Below are positions 44,949 to 53,336 of a DNA stretch of 64,000 nt, piece by piece (position 1 is the first letter of the stretch; the number at the start of each line of letters is the position of its first letter). Source of the stretch: Paenibacillus lignilyticus (lineage in GTDB: Bacteria > Bacillota > Bacilli > Paenibacillales > Paenibacillaceae). Position numbers and translations under genes: made by a program. Under the pieces are notes generated by a model, which saw only the letters and a list, made by a program, of their open reading frames with translations, was not told where the DNA came from and did no database searches. The DNA lies in assembly GCF_017942085.1 (NCBI RefSeq), contig NZ_JAGKSP010000006.1, positions 1 through 64,000 on the forward strand, read 5' to 3'.

Positions 44949-45401
44949 ATGACTGAACTTGTCACCGTACTTACTGACGAGCTGCTAAGTGGATTGGAGA
45001 GAGAACCGTTTGTTCTGTTGCACACCATTGATGCAGACAGCGGATTTCCGACTTCCAGCGTAATATCGTGGATTTATGCGGTCAACCGCTCCACACTGCG
45101 TTTCGCCATTGACGGCCGCTCGCGCCTAACGGTGAATATGACTTCGAAAGTGGATGTAAGCGTTACTGTGTTTGCGCCGGGTACTGTTCAAACGATCTAC
45201 GGCACGGCACGGCTTGTAACTGAAGCGCTTGAGGACGTGCCATTTAAATTGGTATGCTTCGACATCGACATTACTTCAGTACGCGATGCGATGTTTTACG
45301 GCGCACGCTTGTCCGCAAGACCTGAGTATGAGAAAACTTACGACAAAAGAGCAGCAGACAAACTGGATGGACAGGTGTTTGCTGCCATGAAGAAAGCCTA
45401 G
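44949..45401 (+). CDS. Pyridoxamine 5'-phosphate oxidase family protein
   Basis: 150 residues, AAGGAGG before ATG. The fold is suggested by the pattern PFVLLHTIDADSGFPTSSVI and STLRFAIDGRSRLTVNM (split-barrel flavin-binding type), shared by many general stress and F420/FMN-binding proteins. No specific substrate can be named, and PNPOx enzyme activity itself is unlikely. It ends in a terminator that overlaps its stop codon. Confidence 0.78.
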   Translation: MTELVTVLTDELLSGLEREPFVLLHTIDADSGFPTSSVISWIYAVNRSTLRFAIDGRSRLTVNMTSKVDVSVTVFAPGTVQTIYGTARLVTEALEDVPFKLVCFDIDITSVRDAMFYGARLSARPEYEKTYDKRAADKLDGQVFAAMKKA

Positions 45402-45422
45402 TGAGGGATCACTAGGCTTTTT
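45392..45422 (+). terminator. Terminator overlapping the stop of the PNPOx-family gene
   Basis: AAAGCCTAGTGA, loop GGGA, TCACTAGGCTTTTT. The stop codon TAG of the upstream gene is inside the left arm. Confidence 0.92.
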
Positions 45423-45465
45423 GTGTTCTTATACCGACTCTCACGGTGCCGGTGTCTTCGTAAGT

Positions 45466-46020
45466 CTAGAGCTTTTGACTCATTTTTTGCTTATCTGTCT
45501 TAGCAGGATCCGGTTGCTCCGGTTGGATATCCCGCGGAACCTGAGGGACAATCCGCCCTATGATGTCGGCCATTTCTTCGGCCATCCCGGCAAGGGGTCT
45601 GCCGCGCTTCATGTCGGCTTGCACTTCTTTCAGCCGCGTTGCAATGTCGATATCGGCCGTTACGATGGCATCAATGCCATAGGGATCTTTACGGAATGCT
45701 TCTGCAACCGCATATTTGATCGTTCCGACTCGGGAGCGTTCCAAATTTCCTGCGACATCAATGCCAACGATCGCTGTATTTTTAAACACGACACAGTGAG
45801 CGGCCTTCACGCCGGGTACATGCCGCGCCAGATCCTCTAAATGAGCTGCGACTTGTTTAGGGCTGCTGATTTGCTTCTTCTGCGGAGCGCTCTGCTGTGC
45901 ACGAACGCGATTATCATTCTGCGGAGAGGGTGATGTCTCATTGCGGGCGACAGTATTACAGCCTGTTGCCAGCAAGCAAAGGATCATAGCGGGCACCAGC
46001 CACTTTCTCATATTCGCCAC
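45466..46020 (-). CDS. ylaJ: YhcN/YlaJ family sporulation lipoprotein
   Basis: 184 residues (181 if the ATG at 46011 is used instead of GTG 46020; both have weak sites). Lipobox LLATGC at residues 16-21 gives a lipid-modified Cys. After a Ser/Pro/Gln-rich linker comes the conserved domain with HLEDLARHVPGVKAAHCVVF and AVAEAFRKDPYGIDAIVTAD. In B. subtilis YhcN and YlaJ are spore membrane lipoproteins affecting germination or outgrowth. Here it is divergent from ylaK, whereas in B. subtilis the two are collinear. Confidence 0.88.
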   Translation of the reverse strand: MANMRKWLVPAMILCLLATGCNTVARNETSPSPQNDNRVRAQQSAPQKKQISSPKQVAAHLEDLARHVPGVKAAHCVVFKNTAIVGIDVAGNLERSRVGTIKYAVAEAFRKDPYGIDAIVTADIDIATRLKEVQADMKRGRPLAGMAEEMADIIGRIVPQVPRDIQPEQPDPAKTDKQKMSQKL

Positions 46021-46125
46021 CTGACCTTTCTAGAATCTGCAAAGTTTGTTCAAGCATAGTTTGTCTAGATAAAGGCCGCGCTATGTACGCCTTTGAACGA
46101 AATTCCAACGCCAGGAGGGCTCACG

Positions 46126-47457
46126 ATGAAAAAGATATTCGTGCTCGACACCAATGTACTTTTACATGATCCGCAAGCGATCTTCGCTTTTGATGACAAC
46201 GAGATCATAATACCCGCGGTGGTGTTGGAAGAAATTGATTCGAAGAAAAGATTGGCTGATGAGCTTGGCCGTAATGCACGGCATGTTTCCCGGCTGCTGG
46301 ACCAGATGAGGCTGACGGGACGATTGCACGAAGGTATTGAACTTGATAACGGGGGCGTTCTCAAGGTAGAACTAAATCATCGCAGCTTTATGCGTGTTCA
46401 GGAAATGTTCGGTGAAATGTCTAACGACAATCGAATCCTTGCGGTAGCGCTCAATTATCATCTCGAAGAGCAGGACAAAGGAGATCCGCGTCCTGTCATC
46501 ATCGTAAGTAAAGATGTACTCGTCCGCATTAAAGCGGATGTGCTGGGGCTGGAAGCTCAAGATTATTTATCCGATCAGGTGGTAGCGCCTTCGGATGTGT
46601 ATGCGGGGTATTTAACACTTAAAGTGCATCCTTCGGTCATTGATGAATTTTATACGTACCGGTTTCTTACGATCAAGAATCTGCTTCTGAACACGCGTCT
46701 GCACCCGAATGAATTTGTCATCCTGCGGGATGAGATGGGGACGTCCAAATCGGCGCTGCTCAAGGTGAGCCAAGATGGAGCGCGGCTCGAGCCGCTGTAT
46801 CTAAGCAATGATCCGGTATGGGGCATTACCGCCCGCAATGCGCAGCAGCGCATGGCACTGGAATTGCTGCTTAGCGACGACATCCCGCTTGTGACGCTGA
46901 CCGGTAAAGCCGGTACAGGCAAGACTCTGCTGGCGCTTGCTGCAGGTCTGATGAAGGTGGAGGATGAGCACAAATACAAGAAGCTGCTGATCGCAAGACC
47001 GGTCGTTCCAATGGGGAAGGATATCGGATATTTACCGGGTGAGAAGGATGAGAAGCTGCGTCCGTGGATGCAGCCGATTTATGATAATTTGGAGTATTTG
47101 TTCGATACGAAGAAGTCGGGCGATATTGATAAAATATTAATGGGGCTCGGCAGCATTCAGGTAGAGGCGCTCACTTATATTCGGGGGCGTTCGATACCGG
47201 GGCAATTCATCATCATCGACGAAGCGCAAAATTTAACCCGGCATGAAGTCAAAACGATCGTATCGCGTGTCGGAGAAGGAAGTAAAATCGTCCTGATGGG
47301 CGATCCGGAGCAGATCGATCATCCTTATCTGGATTCGATCAGCAATGGCCTCACGCATATCGTGGAGCGCTTCAAACAAGAGAGCGTCAGCGGTCATATG
47401 ACGCTTGAGAAAGGCGAGCGTTCCAAACTCGCCCAATTGGCGGCGGATCTGCTCTAG
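46126..47457 (+). CDS. ylaK: PIN domain-PhoH fusion ATPase (YlaK)
   Basis: 443 residues from ATG 46126 (GGAGGG upstream). N-terminal PIN domain begins KKIFVLDTNVLLHDP, with acidic residues for an RNase active site (PAVVLEEIDSKKRLADELGR). C-terminal PhoH module: P-loop TGKAGTGKTLLALAAGLM and Walker B FIIIDEAQN. This PhoH2-like form couples a nuclease to an ATPase or helicase. It is the second PhoH-type protein in the window. Its last 4 bases overlap the converging gene. Confidence 0.93.
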   Translation: MKKIFVLDTNVLLHDPQAIFAFDDNEIIIPAVVLEEIDSKKRLADELGRNARHVSRLLDQMRLTGRLHEGIELDNGGVLKVELNHRSFMRVQEMFGEMSNDNRILAVALNYHLEEQDKGDPRPVIIVSKDVLVRIKADVLGLEAQDYLSDQVVAPSDVYAGYLTLKVHPSVIDEFYTYRFLTIKNLLLNTRLHPNEFVILRDEMGTSKSALLKVSQDGARLEPLYLSNDPVWGITARNAQQRMALELLLSDDIPLVTLTGKAGTGKTLLALAAGLMKVEDEHKYKKLLIARPVVPMGKDIGYLPGEKDEKLRPWMQPIYDNLEYLFDTKKSGDIDKILMGLGSIQVEALTYIRGRSIPGQFIIIDEAQNLTRHEVKTIVSRVGEGSKIVLMGDPEQIDHPYLDSISNGLTHIVERFKQESVSGHMTLEKGERSKLAQLAADLL

Positions 47458-47972
47458 TAGGATTCGGATGCTTCCAGCACCGTTTCGGAGCTGCAGCGGT
47501 AGGCCCGCGCAATTCCCTCAATAAGTGAAACCTGATGACGGTCAATGGCGAGCAGCCTGCGGCCGTCATTTTGCTTCAGGAGAGCAACAGCATGCTCGTC
47601 CGCTTGTTCGGCGGCTGAAGCAAGCTCAGCTTCATGCGCGGTGCCGGGGATTAAGCAAACGATGGATGCGAGCAATAAGTCGAGATATCGATTGTCCGAT
47701 TGCGTAATGAGTCCGTAGTCCGTGAAAGTGCGGCTGTTAAGCGACCATGATTCATCCAGTCGAACCCATTGTCCGTGCTCGCAGCTGGCTTTATAGGAAG
47801 AGGCGAAAGCTTCAATTGCATAAGCATCAGCTTGGCTGCTGACGAAGAGCAGGGTGTCATCGCGATCCAGCAAGTTGACCGTCGCTTCGGTCATTTCTTG
47901 TACCATTCGCTCGAAGTCGTTTGGCAGCATGTTCTTCGGGAATTGCAGGTCAACACTGTAAATCGGTTGCAT
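47454..47972 (-). CDS. Conserved hypothetical protein
   Basis: 172 residues from ATG 47972, with GAGGAGG 8 bases upstream. A longer reading (to 48209) would cross the repeat region and is rejected. Soluble; N-terminal QPIYSVDLQFPKNMLPNDFE, a central QADAYAIEAFASSYKASCE, and a short acidic tail. I do not recognise the family. It converges on ylaK, with a 4-bp overlap at the stops and no visible terminator between them. Confidence 0.72.
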   Translation of the reverse strand: MQPIYSVDLQFPKNMLPNDFERMVQEMTEATVNLLDRDDTLLFVSSQADAYAIEAFASSYKASCEHGQWVRLDESWSLNSRTFTDYGLITQSDNRYLDLLLASIVCLIPGTAHEAELASAAEQADEHAVALLKQNDGRRLLAIDRHQVSLIEGIARAYRCSSETVLEASESY

Positions 47973-48121
47973 GGCTTCAGCCTCCTCGTACGGTGCGGTT
48001 TCTCCAAGTATGAAGGAATCCGGGCTGCGAAGCAATTTGAAAATCAGTCGATAAGCCGGAATTGACACGCGACAAAAAAGCGCTTTCTTGCTAAAATAAA
48101 GATTAGCTAAAATTTTTGTTT

Positions 48122-48180
48122 GGAGCAGTGAGAGTTTGACTACGTCAAACGGAAGCAGTGAGAGTTTGTCTCCGACAAAC
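48122..48180. repeat. Tandem pair of covarying hairpin repeats
   Basis: Two 29/30-bp direct repeats, each GGA(A)GCAGTGAGA followed by a 17-base palindrome: GTTTGACTACGTCAAAC (48134-48150) and GTTTGTCTCCGACAAAC (48164-48180). The two copies differ at both partners of one base pair in the stem (A-T versus T-A), so pairing is preserved. They sit just before the ribosome-binding site of the solute-binding protein gene and upstream of the minus-strand gene. Confidence 0.9.
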
Positions 48181-48202
48181 TCCCTATTAAAGGAGGGACA
48201 CG

Positions 48203-49561
48203 GTGTCACGCAGAAAATATGTCATGCTGCTGCTGTGCGTATTTACGATTTGCGCTGCGCTGCTTGTTCCCATGATTGGTAAACCGGGATCGCCGGTCAC
48301 TCATTCGGATGACGGTCCGTTATCGGCCGACAAACCTCAGATTGTAGATGGGGACGAGCAGGATCGGACGACTCTTTCAATCGCAGTCTCGATGGACGAG
48401 GCTGAATATCGCTATTGGCAGGCCGAGAATGAGCATTTTACGTTGTCTCATCCTCAAATAACCATTCAGATGACGAATATACATAACGAAGATGCTGATG
48501 AGGCAAGGAAGAAAGCATCGGAGAATGGCGAACCGTTCGATCTGATGCTGTTAGACAATGATCGCGTGCGGGAATTTGCCGTGCAAGGGTTTCTGCTTCC
48601 CGTTGATGATATTGTTTCGGGAGATACGGCTGCCGACCAAATGGAAGCGCTAACAAGTATCGTGAAGTGGAACGGCTCTCTATGGGGAGTGCCGCTCGAT
48701 TGTAATCCTTTGCTCGTGGTATGGCAGAACAATCTGCTCAAAGCTGCCGGCTTGAGTGCGCCGCCCAAGGATCTGGAAGGACTGAAGGCTGCCGTTGCAA
48801 CATTAGTGGCAACGAACCCGAATCTCAGCCCATTTAACCTCAATACGAATGATCCCAAGGAAATGGCGGCATGGATGGGCATGTTCAAGGAAAACAGCGA
48901 AGCGGCGGCCAATCTGTCTCCATTTACGATCACGCAGAAGGAACAGCTTTATTTTGCCGCCGAATATGCTGCCCAGATCTACAGGCTTGCGCCGGCTCAA
49001 CAGAAAAATCAGCTGCTTGGCGCATTTGGTGCCGGTACGCTGATGTCTGCCGTTATGCCTTGGACACTCTATAGATCCTTGTCGGATGAGGAGAGAGGAC
49101 TGCTGGCAATTGGATCTACCACCGGTCCTGTTGTTCGAGCGAATGGGAGAAGTTTTGTCATGCTGGCCGGGACGGAAAGACTGAGCGAAGCCAGTGCATA
49201 CATTACGGAGATGACCTCTACGGAGGCGCAATTGGACCACTATCGGACACTTGGCCGGTTGCCTTCCCGCATTTCGGCGATGACGAATGAATTTGAATAT
49301 AACGATATCGATCAGAGACCACCGCATTTCCTTGTTGGCATGTTAAGCCGAACATCGGTAACGCCGGATCCTTCTTGGCGGGGAAGGTGGGAACGCTGGT
49401 CAAAGCTGCTTGCAACGCTCGGAGGAAATCAGTCGGCATTGACGCCTGAGCTGACCAGCACCTATATATCCGAGTGGAATGAGGAGCCGGAACAACCAAT
49501 AGGCGATGCCGAAGCACCGCCCGAGGATCCATCAAAGACTGATGCTAAGCTTAATCAATAG
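48203..49561 (+). CDS. Orphan extracellular solute-binding protein (family 1-like)
   Basis: 452 residues from GTG 48203, with AAAGGAGGG upstream. N-terminal hydrophobic segment KYVMLLLCVFTICAALLVPM, but no lipobox of the usual L-x-G-C form. After an acidic linker, the body resembles sugar-type ABC binding proteins: FDLMLLDNDRVREFAVQGFLLPVDD, NGSLWGVPLDCNPLLVVWQ, and MPWTLYRSL in the C-terminal lobe. No ABC permease or ATPase gene is adjacent, so it is either a sensor-type or orphan protein. Acidic C-terminus. Its last 30 bases overlap the converging coiled-coil gene. Confidence 0.82.
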   Translation: MSRRKYVMLLLCVFTICAALLVPMIGKPGSPVTHSDDGPLSADKPQIVDGDEQDRTTLSIAVSMDEAEYRYWQAENEHFTLSHPQITIQMTNIHNEDADEARKKASENGEPFDLMLLDNDRVREFAVQGFLLPVDDIVSGDTAADQMEALTSIVKWNGSLWGVPLDCNPLLVVWQNNLLKAAGLSAPPKDLEGLKAAVATLVATNPNLSPFNLNTNDPKEMAAWMGMFKENSEAAANLSPFTITQKEQLYFAAEYAAQIYRLAPAQQKNQLLGAFGAGTLMSAVMPWTLYRSLSDEERGLLAIGSTTGPVVRANGRSFVMLAGTERLSEASAYITEMTSTEAQLDHYRTLGRLPSRISAMTNEFEYNDIDQRPPHFLVGMLSRTSVTPDPSWRGRWERWSKLLATLGGNQSALTPELTSTYISEWNEEPEQPIGDAEAPPEDPSKTDAKLNQ

Positions 49562-50617
49562 TTTACCGTCTTCAACGGTGACCGATTTGGTTTTGAGGAA
49601 GGATACGATTTTGGAAGGGTAGAAGCCGAGATCAAATTCTTTCTCAAGTGCCGTTCTTGTCGTGTCCGGCAGCTCCAAACCGTTAAAGATTAGCGAATCG
49701 ACATGAAATAAGATAGAGCCGTCCTTCTCCAGCGAATAATGACCTGTCAACTGTACTTCCATATTGTCTCGTTTGCCCGTTACGATGACTTTTTCAGGCT
49801 CGAAGGCAAAGGAGAAATTGTTGAACAGCACATTTTGCTCCCTCAAAAATGCATTAAGCTTGTCGTCCGGGATTGTGAGGGCGTAATTGAAGCCGTCAAT
49901 ATCAAGCATGTCTTTATTGTTCTGCACCCAAGCCGGCATTTGCTTCATCGCTTTGGACAACGCGCTGAAATATCGTTTTACCTCTAACAATCCGACATTT
50001 TGCCAGAAGTCCGTAAATTCATTGATAAGCAGCTTGAGTTTGTCTGCGTCGGACCGTCCGCTTAGCGAGGAATCGACATCCTGCTGAAGCGCAATAACGC
50101 GATTTCGCTGCGTGGTAAGGCGTTCTTCGACTTCCGCAAGCTGGTCAGACTGCGTATCGAGTTTGCTGATATTTTTCTTCAGCTCTCGATATTGCTTCAT
50201 GTACGTGTTCAGCGTAAGCTTGTCATTAGAAAAGATGAGATCAAAAAAATCAAGCAGCTGCAGCAGCTCCGATAAATTGTCCGAGGACACAAGCACTGTC
50301 AGAAAAATATCTCTTTCACCGGTGTAGTAGGCCCGAAGTACTTTCCCTGCCTCTTCACGTTTTTTCTCGATCGATTGTTCTTGGCTTGCCAGCTTCACTT
50401 TGGAATCATCCAGCTGCGCAAGGATCGTTTGCTGCTGCTCTTTCACGCGTGCAATTTCCTTGTCAATTTCAACGACGGAGAGGCTTTTCTCCAGTATTGC
50501 TCGGACCTCTTCATCCTTCGGGGTTGCAGGGTCGGCAAATACGGGGAAAATGGTCAGCCACACTGCGAGCGCGCAAACGGCGAACGCCGCAATCCGGCGG
50601 CGTATCGTTCCTTTCAC
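49532..50617 (-). CDS. Secreted coiled-coil protein
   Basis: 361 residues from GTG 50617 (AAAGGGGAG 8 bases upstream). Signal peptide ending near VWLTIFPVFADP. Residues about 35-170 form a coiled coil (EIDKEIARVKEQQQTILAQL, then EEVAERL-type heptads) like the N-terminal region of peptidoglycan hydrolase activators (CwlO/EnvC type). The C-terminal 170 residues (DGFNYALTIPDDKLNAFLRE and later YSLEKDGSILFHVDSLIFN) form a beta-rich domain that I cannot assign, with no NlpC/P60 or LytM motif. Possible envelope regulator, unproven. Confidence 0.8.
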   Translation of the reverse strand: MKGTIRRRIAAFAVCALAVWLTIFPVFADPATPKDEEVRAILEKSLSVVEIDKEIARVKEQQQTILAQLDDSKVKLASQEQSIEKKREEAGKVLRAYYTGERDIFLTVLVSSDNLSELLQLLDFFDLIFSNDKLTLNTYMKQYRELKKNISKLDTQSDQLAEVEERLTTQRNRVIALQQDVDSSLSGRSDADKLKLLINEFTDFWQNVGLLEVKRYFSALSKAMKQMPAWVQNNKDMLDIDGFNYALTIPDDKLNAFLREQNVLFNNFSFAFEPEKVIVTGKRDNMEVQLTGHYSLEKDGSILFHVDSLIFNGLELPDTTRTALEKEFDLGFYPSKIVSFLKTKSVTVEDGKLLIKLSISL

Positions 50618-50730
50618 GAAGGGCTCCCCTTTCTTAAGGCTTCACACTTTGCATGCACTACTATATGCATGTACCAATTCTATTATATCTGCAAGGGCTA
50701 ATTTTGTCCTTGATTGGAAAGGGGAATTGC

Positions 50731-51963
50731 ATGGACAGCAACGGCCGACGATTATCCTTGTTAATTGGGGAGCAAATCGCAAATAGCCCGCTGAGGGGAC
50801 GAGTTTCTGTGCACGCCAGGGAGAATGCCGATGTCAGCTGCATCTCGTTCCATGACTATATGGCTATGTGTTTATATGACGAGAAGGAAGGCTATTATCG
50901 TTCCGGAAAAATACGAATCGGTAAGAAAGGCGATTTCTATACGAGCTCGGCGATTGGTTCCATAATGGGGGAGAAGTTGGCGAACTGTGCAGCCGCATTG
51001 GCGGAAAGCCGGATGGAGTCGGCAATCAGAATCGCGGAATGGGGGGCAGGGACGGGACTGCTCTCTCAGCAAATGATTACGGCTTGGTCCGCCGCCGGCC
51101 ATTCGTGGCTGTCGCAAGCGCAACACTATATCGTGGACAGCAACCCTGTGCATCTGGTTGAAGCACAAGCAAGGCTGGAGCAAGCGTTAGCTGGCCTCGA
51201 CAATGCAGCTGCGCCGCGGCCGCAGCTGCAATTCATGACACCCGAAGAGGCGAAGAACGTTTGGAAGGATGCAAACAACTGCGCCGGGGGGGCGTCATCG
51301 CCGACGGAGACGACGTATTCGATCATCATCGCAAATGAACTGCTGGATGCTTTTCCGGTTCATCGGATTGTTATGATAGAAGGTCAGCTGTGGGAGCTTG
51401 GCGTGGCCATGAAAGATAATGCGGATGAAGATGCTTTTCGATACGTTTATACAGCTCTAACCGACGAACGGATTGCAGAGGTGCTCAGACGGGATGAAAT
51501 TGATTTGCTGGAAGGGCAGATTACCGAAGTGAACCTTGCTGCAGAGCGGTGGATTACAGAGATGAGCAAGATGGTTGAACAAGGAGCATTAATGCTCGTG
51601 GACTATGGTCACGAGGCGCAGGAAATAACGGCATCGCATCGAATGCAAGGGACGCTGCTATGTTATAAGGATCATGTGGCGCATGATCGTCCATTCAGCG
51701 CACCGGGAGAGCAGGACATTACCTCGCACGTCAACTTTACTGCTTGCCGACACGCAGCCGATCGGGCGGGCTGGCAAGTGCAGTATTATGATACGCAGAA
51801 GCAGTTTCTTCTGGATCAAGGCTTGCTGCAGGATCTGGTCGCCCATGACGGGACGAATCCATTCGGCGAAGCGGCAAGACGGAATCGATCCATCCGTCAG
51901 CTGCTGCTAAGCGATAATATGAGCGAATCGTTTAAAGTGATGGTTTTGGTTAAAGGCGAATAA
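50731..51963 (+). CDS. MidA/NDUFAF7-family SAM-dependent methyltransferase
   Basis: 410 residues from ATG 50731 (AAAGGGG upstream). N-terminal ISFHDYMAMCLYDEKEGYY and KGDFYTSSAIGSIMGEKLA, then the SAM motif RIAEWGAGTGLLSQQMI and IANELLDAFPVHRIVM, the hallmarks of COG1565. The eukaryotic homologue methylates an arginine in complex I; the bacterial substrate is unknown. The insert around residue 185-200 (NNCAGGASSPTET) is longer than usual. Shares a terminator with the following minus-strand gene. Confidence 0.87.
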   Translation: MDSNGRRLSLLIGEQIANSPLRGRVSVHARENADVSCISFHDYMAMCLYDEKEGYYRSGKIRIGKKGDFYTSSAIGSIMGEKLANCAAALAESRMESAIRIAEWGAGTGLLSQQMITAWSAAGHSWLSQAQHYIVDSNPVHLVEAQARLEQALAGLDNAAAPRPQLQFMTPEEAKNVWKDANNCAGGASSPTETTYSIIIANELLDAFPVHRIVMIEGQLWELGVAMKDNADEDAFRYVYTALTDERIAEVLRRDEIDLLEGQITEVNLAAERWITEMSKMVEQGALMLVDYGHEAQEITASHRMQGTLLCYKDHVAHDRPFSAPGEQDITSHVNFTACRHAADRAGWQVQYYDTQKQFLLDQGLLQDLVAHDGTNPFGEAARRNRSIRQLLLSDNMSESFKVMVLVKGE

Positions 51964-51975
51964 AGCAGGATAACG

Positions 51976-52025
51976 AAAAAAGGCTGTTCCGGAGATGGTC
52001 GTCCATCTTCTCGGAGCAGCCTTTT
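51976..52025. terminator. Bidirectional terminator
   Basis: AAAAAAGGCTGTTCCGGAGA and a complementary arm ending GGAGCAGCCTTTT. It serves the methyltransferase and the converging DUF2626 gene. Confidence 0.85.
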
Positions 52026-52057
52026 GGCTATTTGTGAATGTCAGAAGGTCCGATTTA

Positions 52058-52294
52058 TTAGAATGGGTTACCCATTACAAATACGGTCCAATACGTGAAG
52101 CTGACGAACGAGATAAACATGTATCCCCAGAACATCAACATATAGGTTCTTTCGGAAAAGTTCAAATAGCCTAACAGGACAAACACGACGGTTTGAATAA
52201 AGAACAAGAGTGCCATCTCGGTCATATGTCCTGCAAACGCCATAAGCGCGATTACAAGCGTCCAGAAACCGAGCACTCGGAACATGCGTGCCAT
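52058..52294 (-). CDS. DUF2626 family membrane protein (YqgY-like)
   Basis: 78 residues from ATG 52294, with AAGGGGG upstream. Two to three membrane helices; begins MARMFRVLGFWTLVIALMAF and ends SFVSFTYWTVFVMGNPF, matching the B. subtilis YqgY pattern. Function unknown. Longer reading to 52327 lacks support. Confidence 0.9.
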   Translation of the reverse strand: MARMFRVLGFWTLVIALMAFAGHMTEMALLFFIQTVVFVLLGYLNFSERTYMLMFWGYMFISFVSFTYWTVFVMGNPF

Positions 52295-52563
52295 GATTTC
52301 ATCCCCCTTCTCGTCAACTCGACCCAATTACTATTGCCCATTATAACGTTTCAGGTAACATGTGTAAACTGTTTCACTCGTGACGAATTGGCAAACTTTT
52401 TGCCTCCTTTTCACGCTCTGATACAAGTTTGCTTCAATTTGCGAAAAAACATGTATGAGCCGTCAAAAAAATGGATATACAAATTAGTATCCGATAGATT
52501 CTATGAACTCTACCAAGGGCATAGAGATAAAGTAAGCGCCTAATGTTAGGAGGTTTTGGTTGC

Positions 52564-53211
52564 ATGACAGCAGTCAGACAAGATGCCTGGAGCCCGGATG
52601 ACGATCTCATCCTAGCCGAAGTGACGCTGCGGCATATCCGCGAGGGAAGCACGCAGTTGGCCGCTTTTGAGGAAGTAGGAGAGCGGATCGGCCGGACATC
52701 GGCCGCATGCGGATTCCGCTGGAACAGTTGTGTCCGCAAACGCTATGAAGATGCGATACAAATTGCGAAGCAGCAGCGCCAGAAGCGGAACTATATGAAA
52801 AAACAAACGTACGTTGCAACACCTCATGTATCCGCAATCAGCTTGCTCGACACAGAAGAACGCACGTTCAAGAACGATCCGTTGACGGAAGAATCGCTAT
52901 CAATTGATACCGTTATCCGATTTCTGCGGCAATGGAAAGGTACTTATCAGGAACTCAATCGCCAGATCAAAACGCTTGAACGCGATCTGCGCGAGAAGGA
53001 TGAAGAATTGTTTACCTTACGTGAGCTGAATGAAAGGTTGTCACTTGAAGTCAACAACGCCCAAACGGATTATCGTGCGGTCAATGACGATTACAAGACG
53101 CTCATTCAAATTATGGACCGTGCACGCCGCTTAACCGTACTGACGGAAGAAGATGAAGCGAAACCTCGCTTCAAAATGGATGCAAACGGTAACTTGGAAC
53201 GAATCGAATAG
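52564..53211 (+). CDS. RsfA family transcriptional regulator (YlbO-like)
   Basis: 215 residues from ATG 52564 (AGGAGG 11 bases upstream). N-terminal SANT/Myb-like domain DAWSPDDDLILAEVTLRHI and GRTSAACGFRWNSCVRKRY, then a long coiled coil (EKDEELFTLRELNERLSLEV). RsfA-family proteins tune sigma-F and sigma-G genes in the prespore. The next gene is panE, as with ylbO in B. subtilis, which supports orthology to ylbO rather than to rsfA itself. Confidence 0.88.
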   Translation: MTAVRQDAWSPDDDLILAEVTLRHIREGSTQLAAFEEVGERIGRTSAACGFRWNSCVRKRYEDAIQIAKQQRQKRNYMKKQTYVATPHVSAISLLDTEERTFKNDPLTEESLSIDTVIRFLRQWKGTYQELNRQIKTLERDLREKDEELFTLRELNERLSLEVNNAQTDYRAVNDDYKTLIQIMDRARRLTVLTEEDEAKPRFKMDANGNLERIE

Positions 53212-53336
53212 CCCGCTTTTCATTGAAAGGCGGCTCTCCAAAATCTCTCCGAACCTGCTATAGGTACGGCGGGATTTTTTAGTTTGCTTCTGTTACGATA
53301 AGTTTAACCAGGCAGAGATGGAAATGAGGCAAATCA

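Noticed and set aside
47973..48209. N-terminal extension of the 47454 minus-strand gene to 48209
   Set aside because: It would translate the hairpin repeats and lacks a ribosome-binding site; ATG 47972 has GAGGAGG.
52460..52500. Sigma-F-like promoter before the RsfA-type gene (GTATG-N15-GGATATAC)
   Set aside because: The -35 and spacing fit, but the -10 violates most conserved positions.
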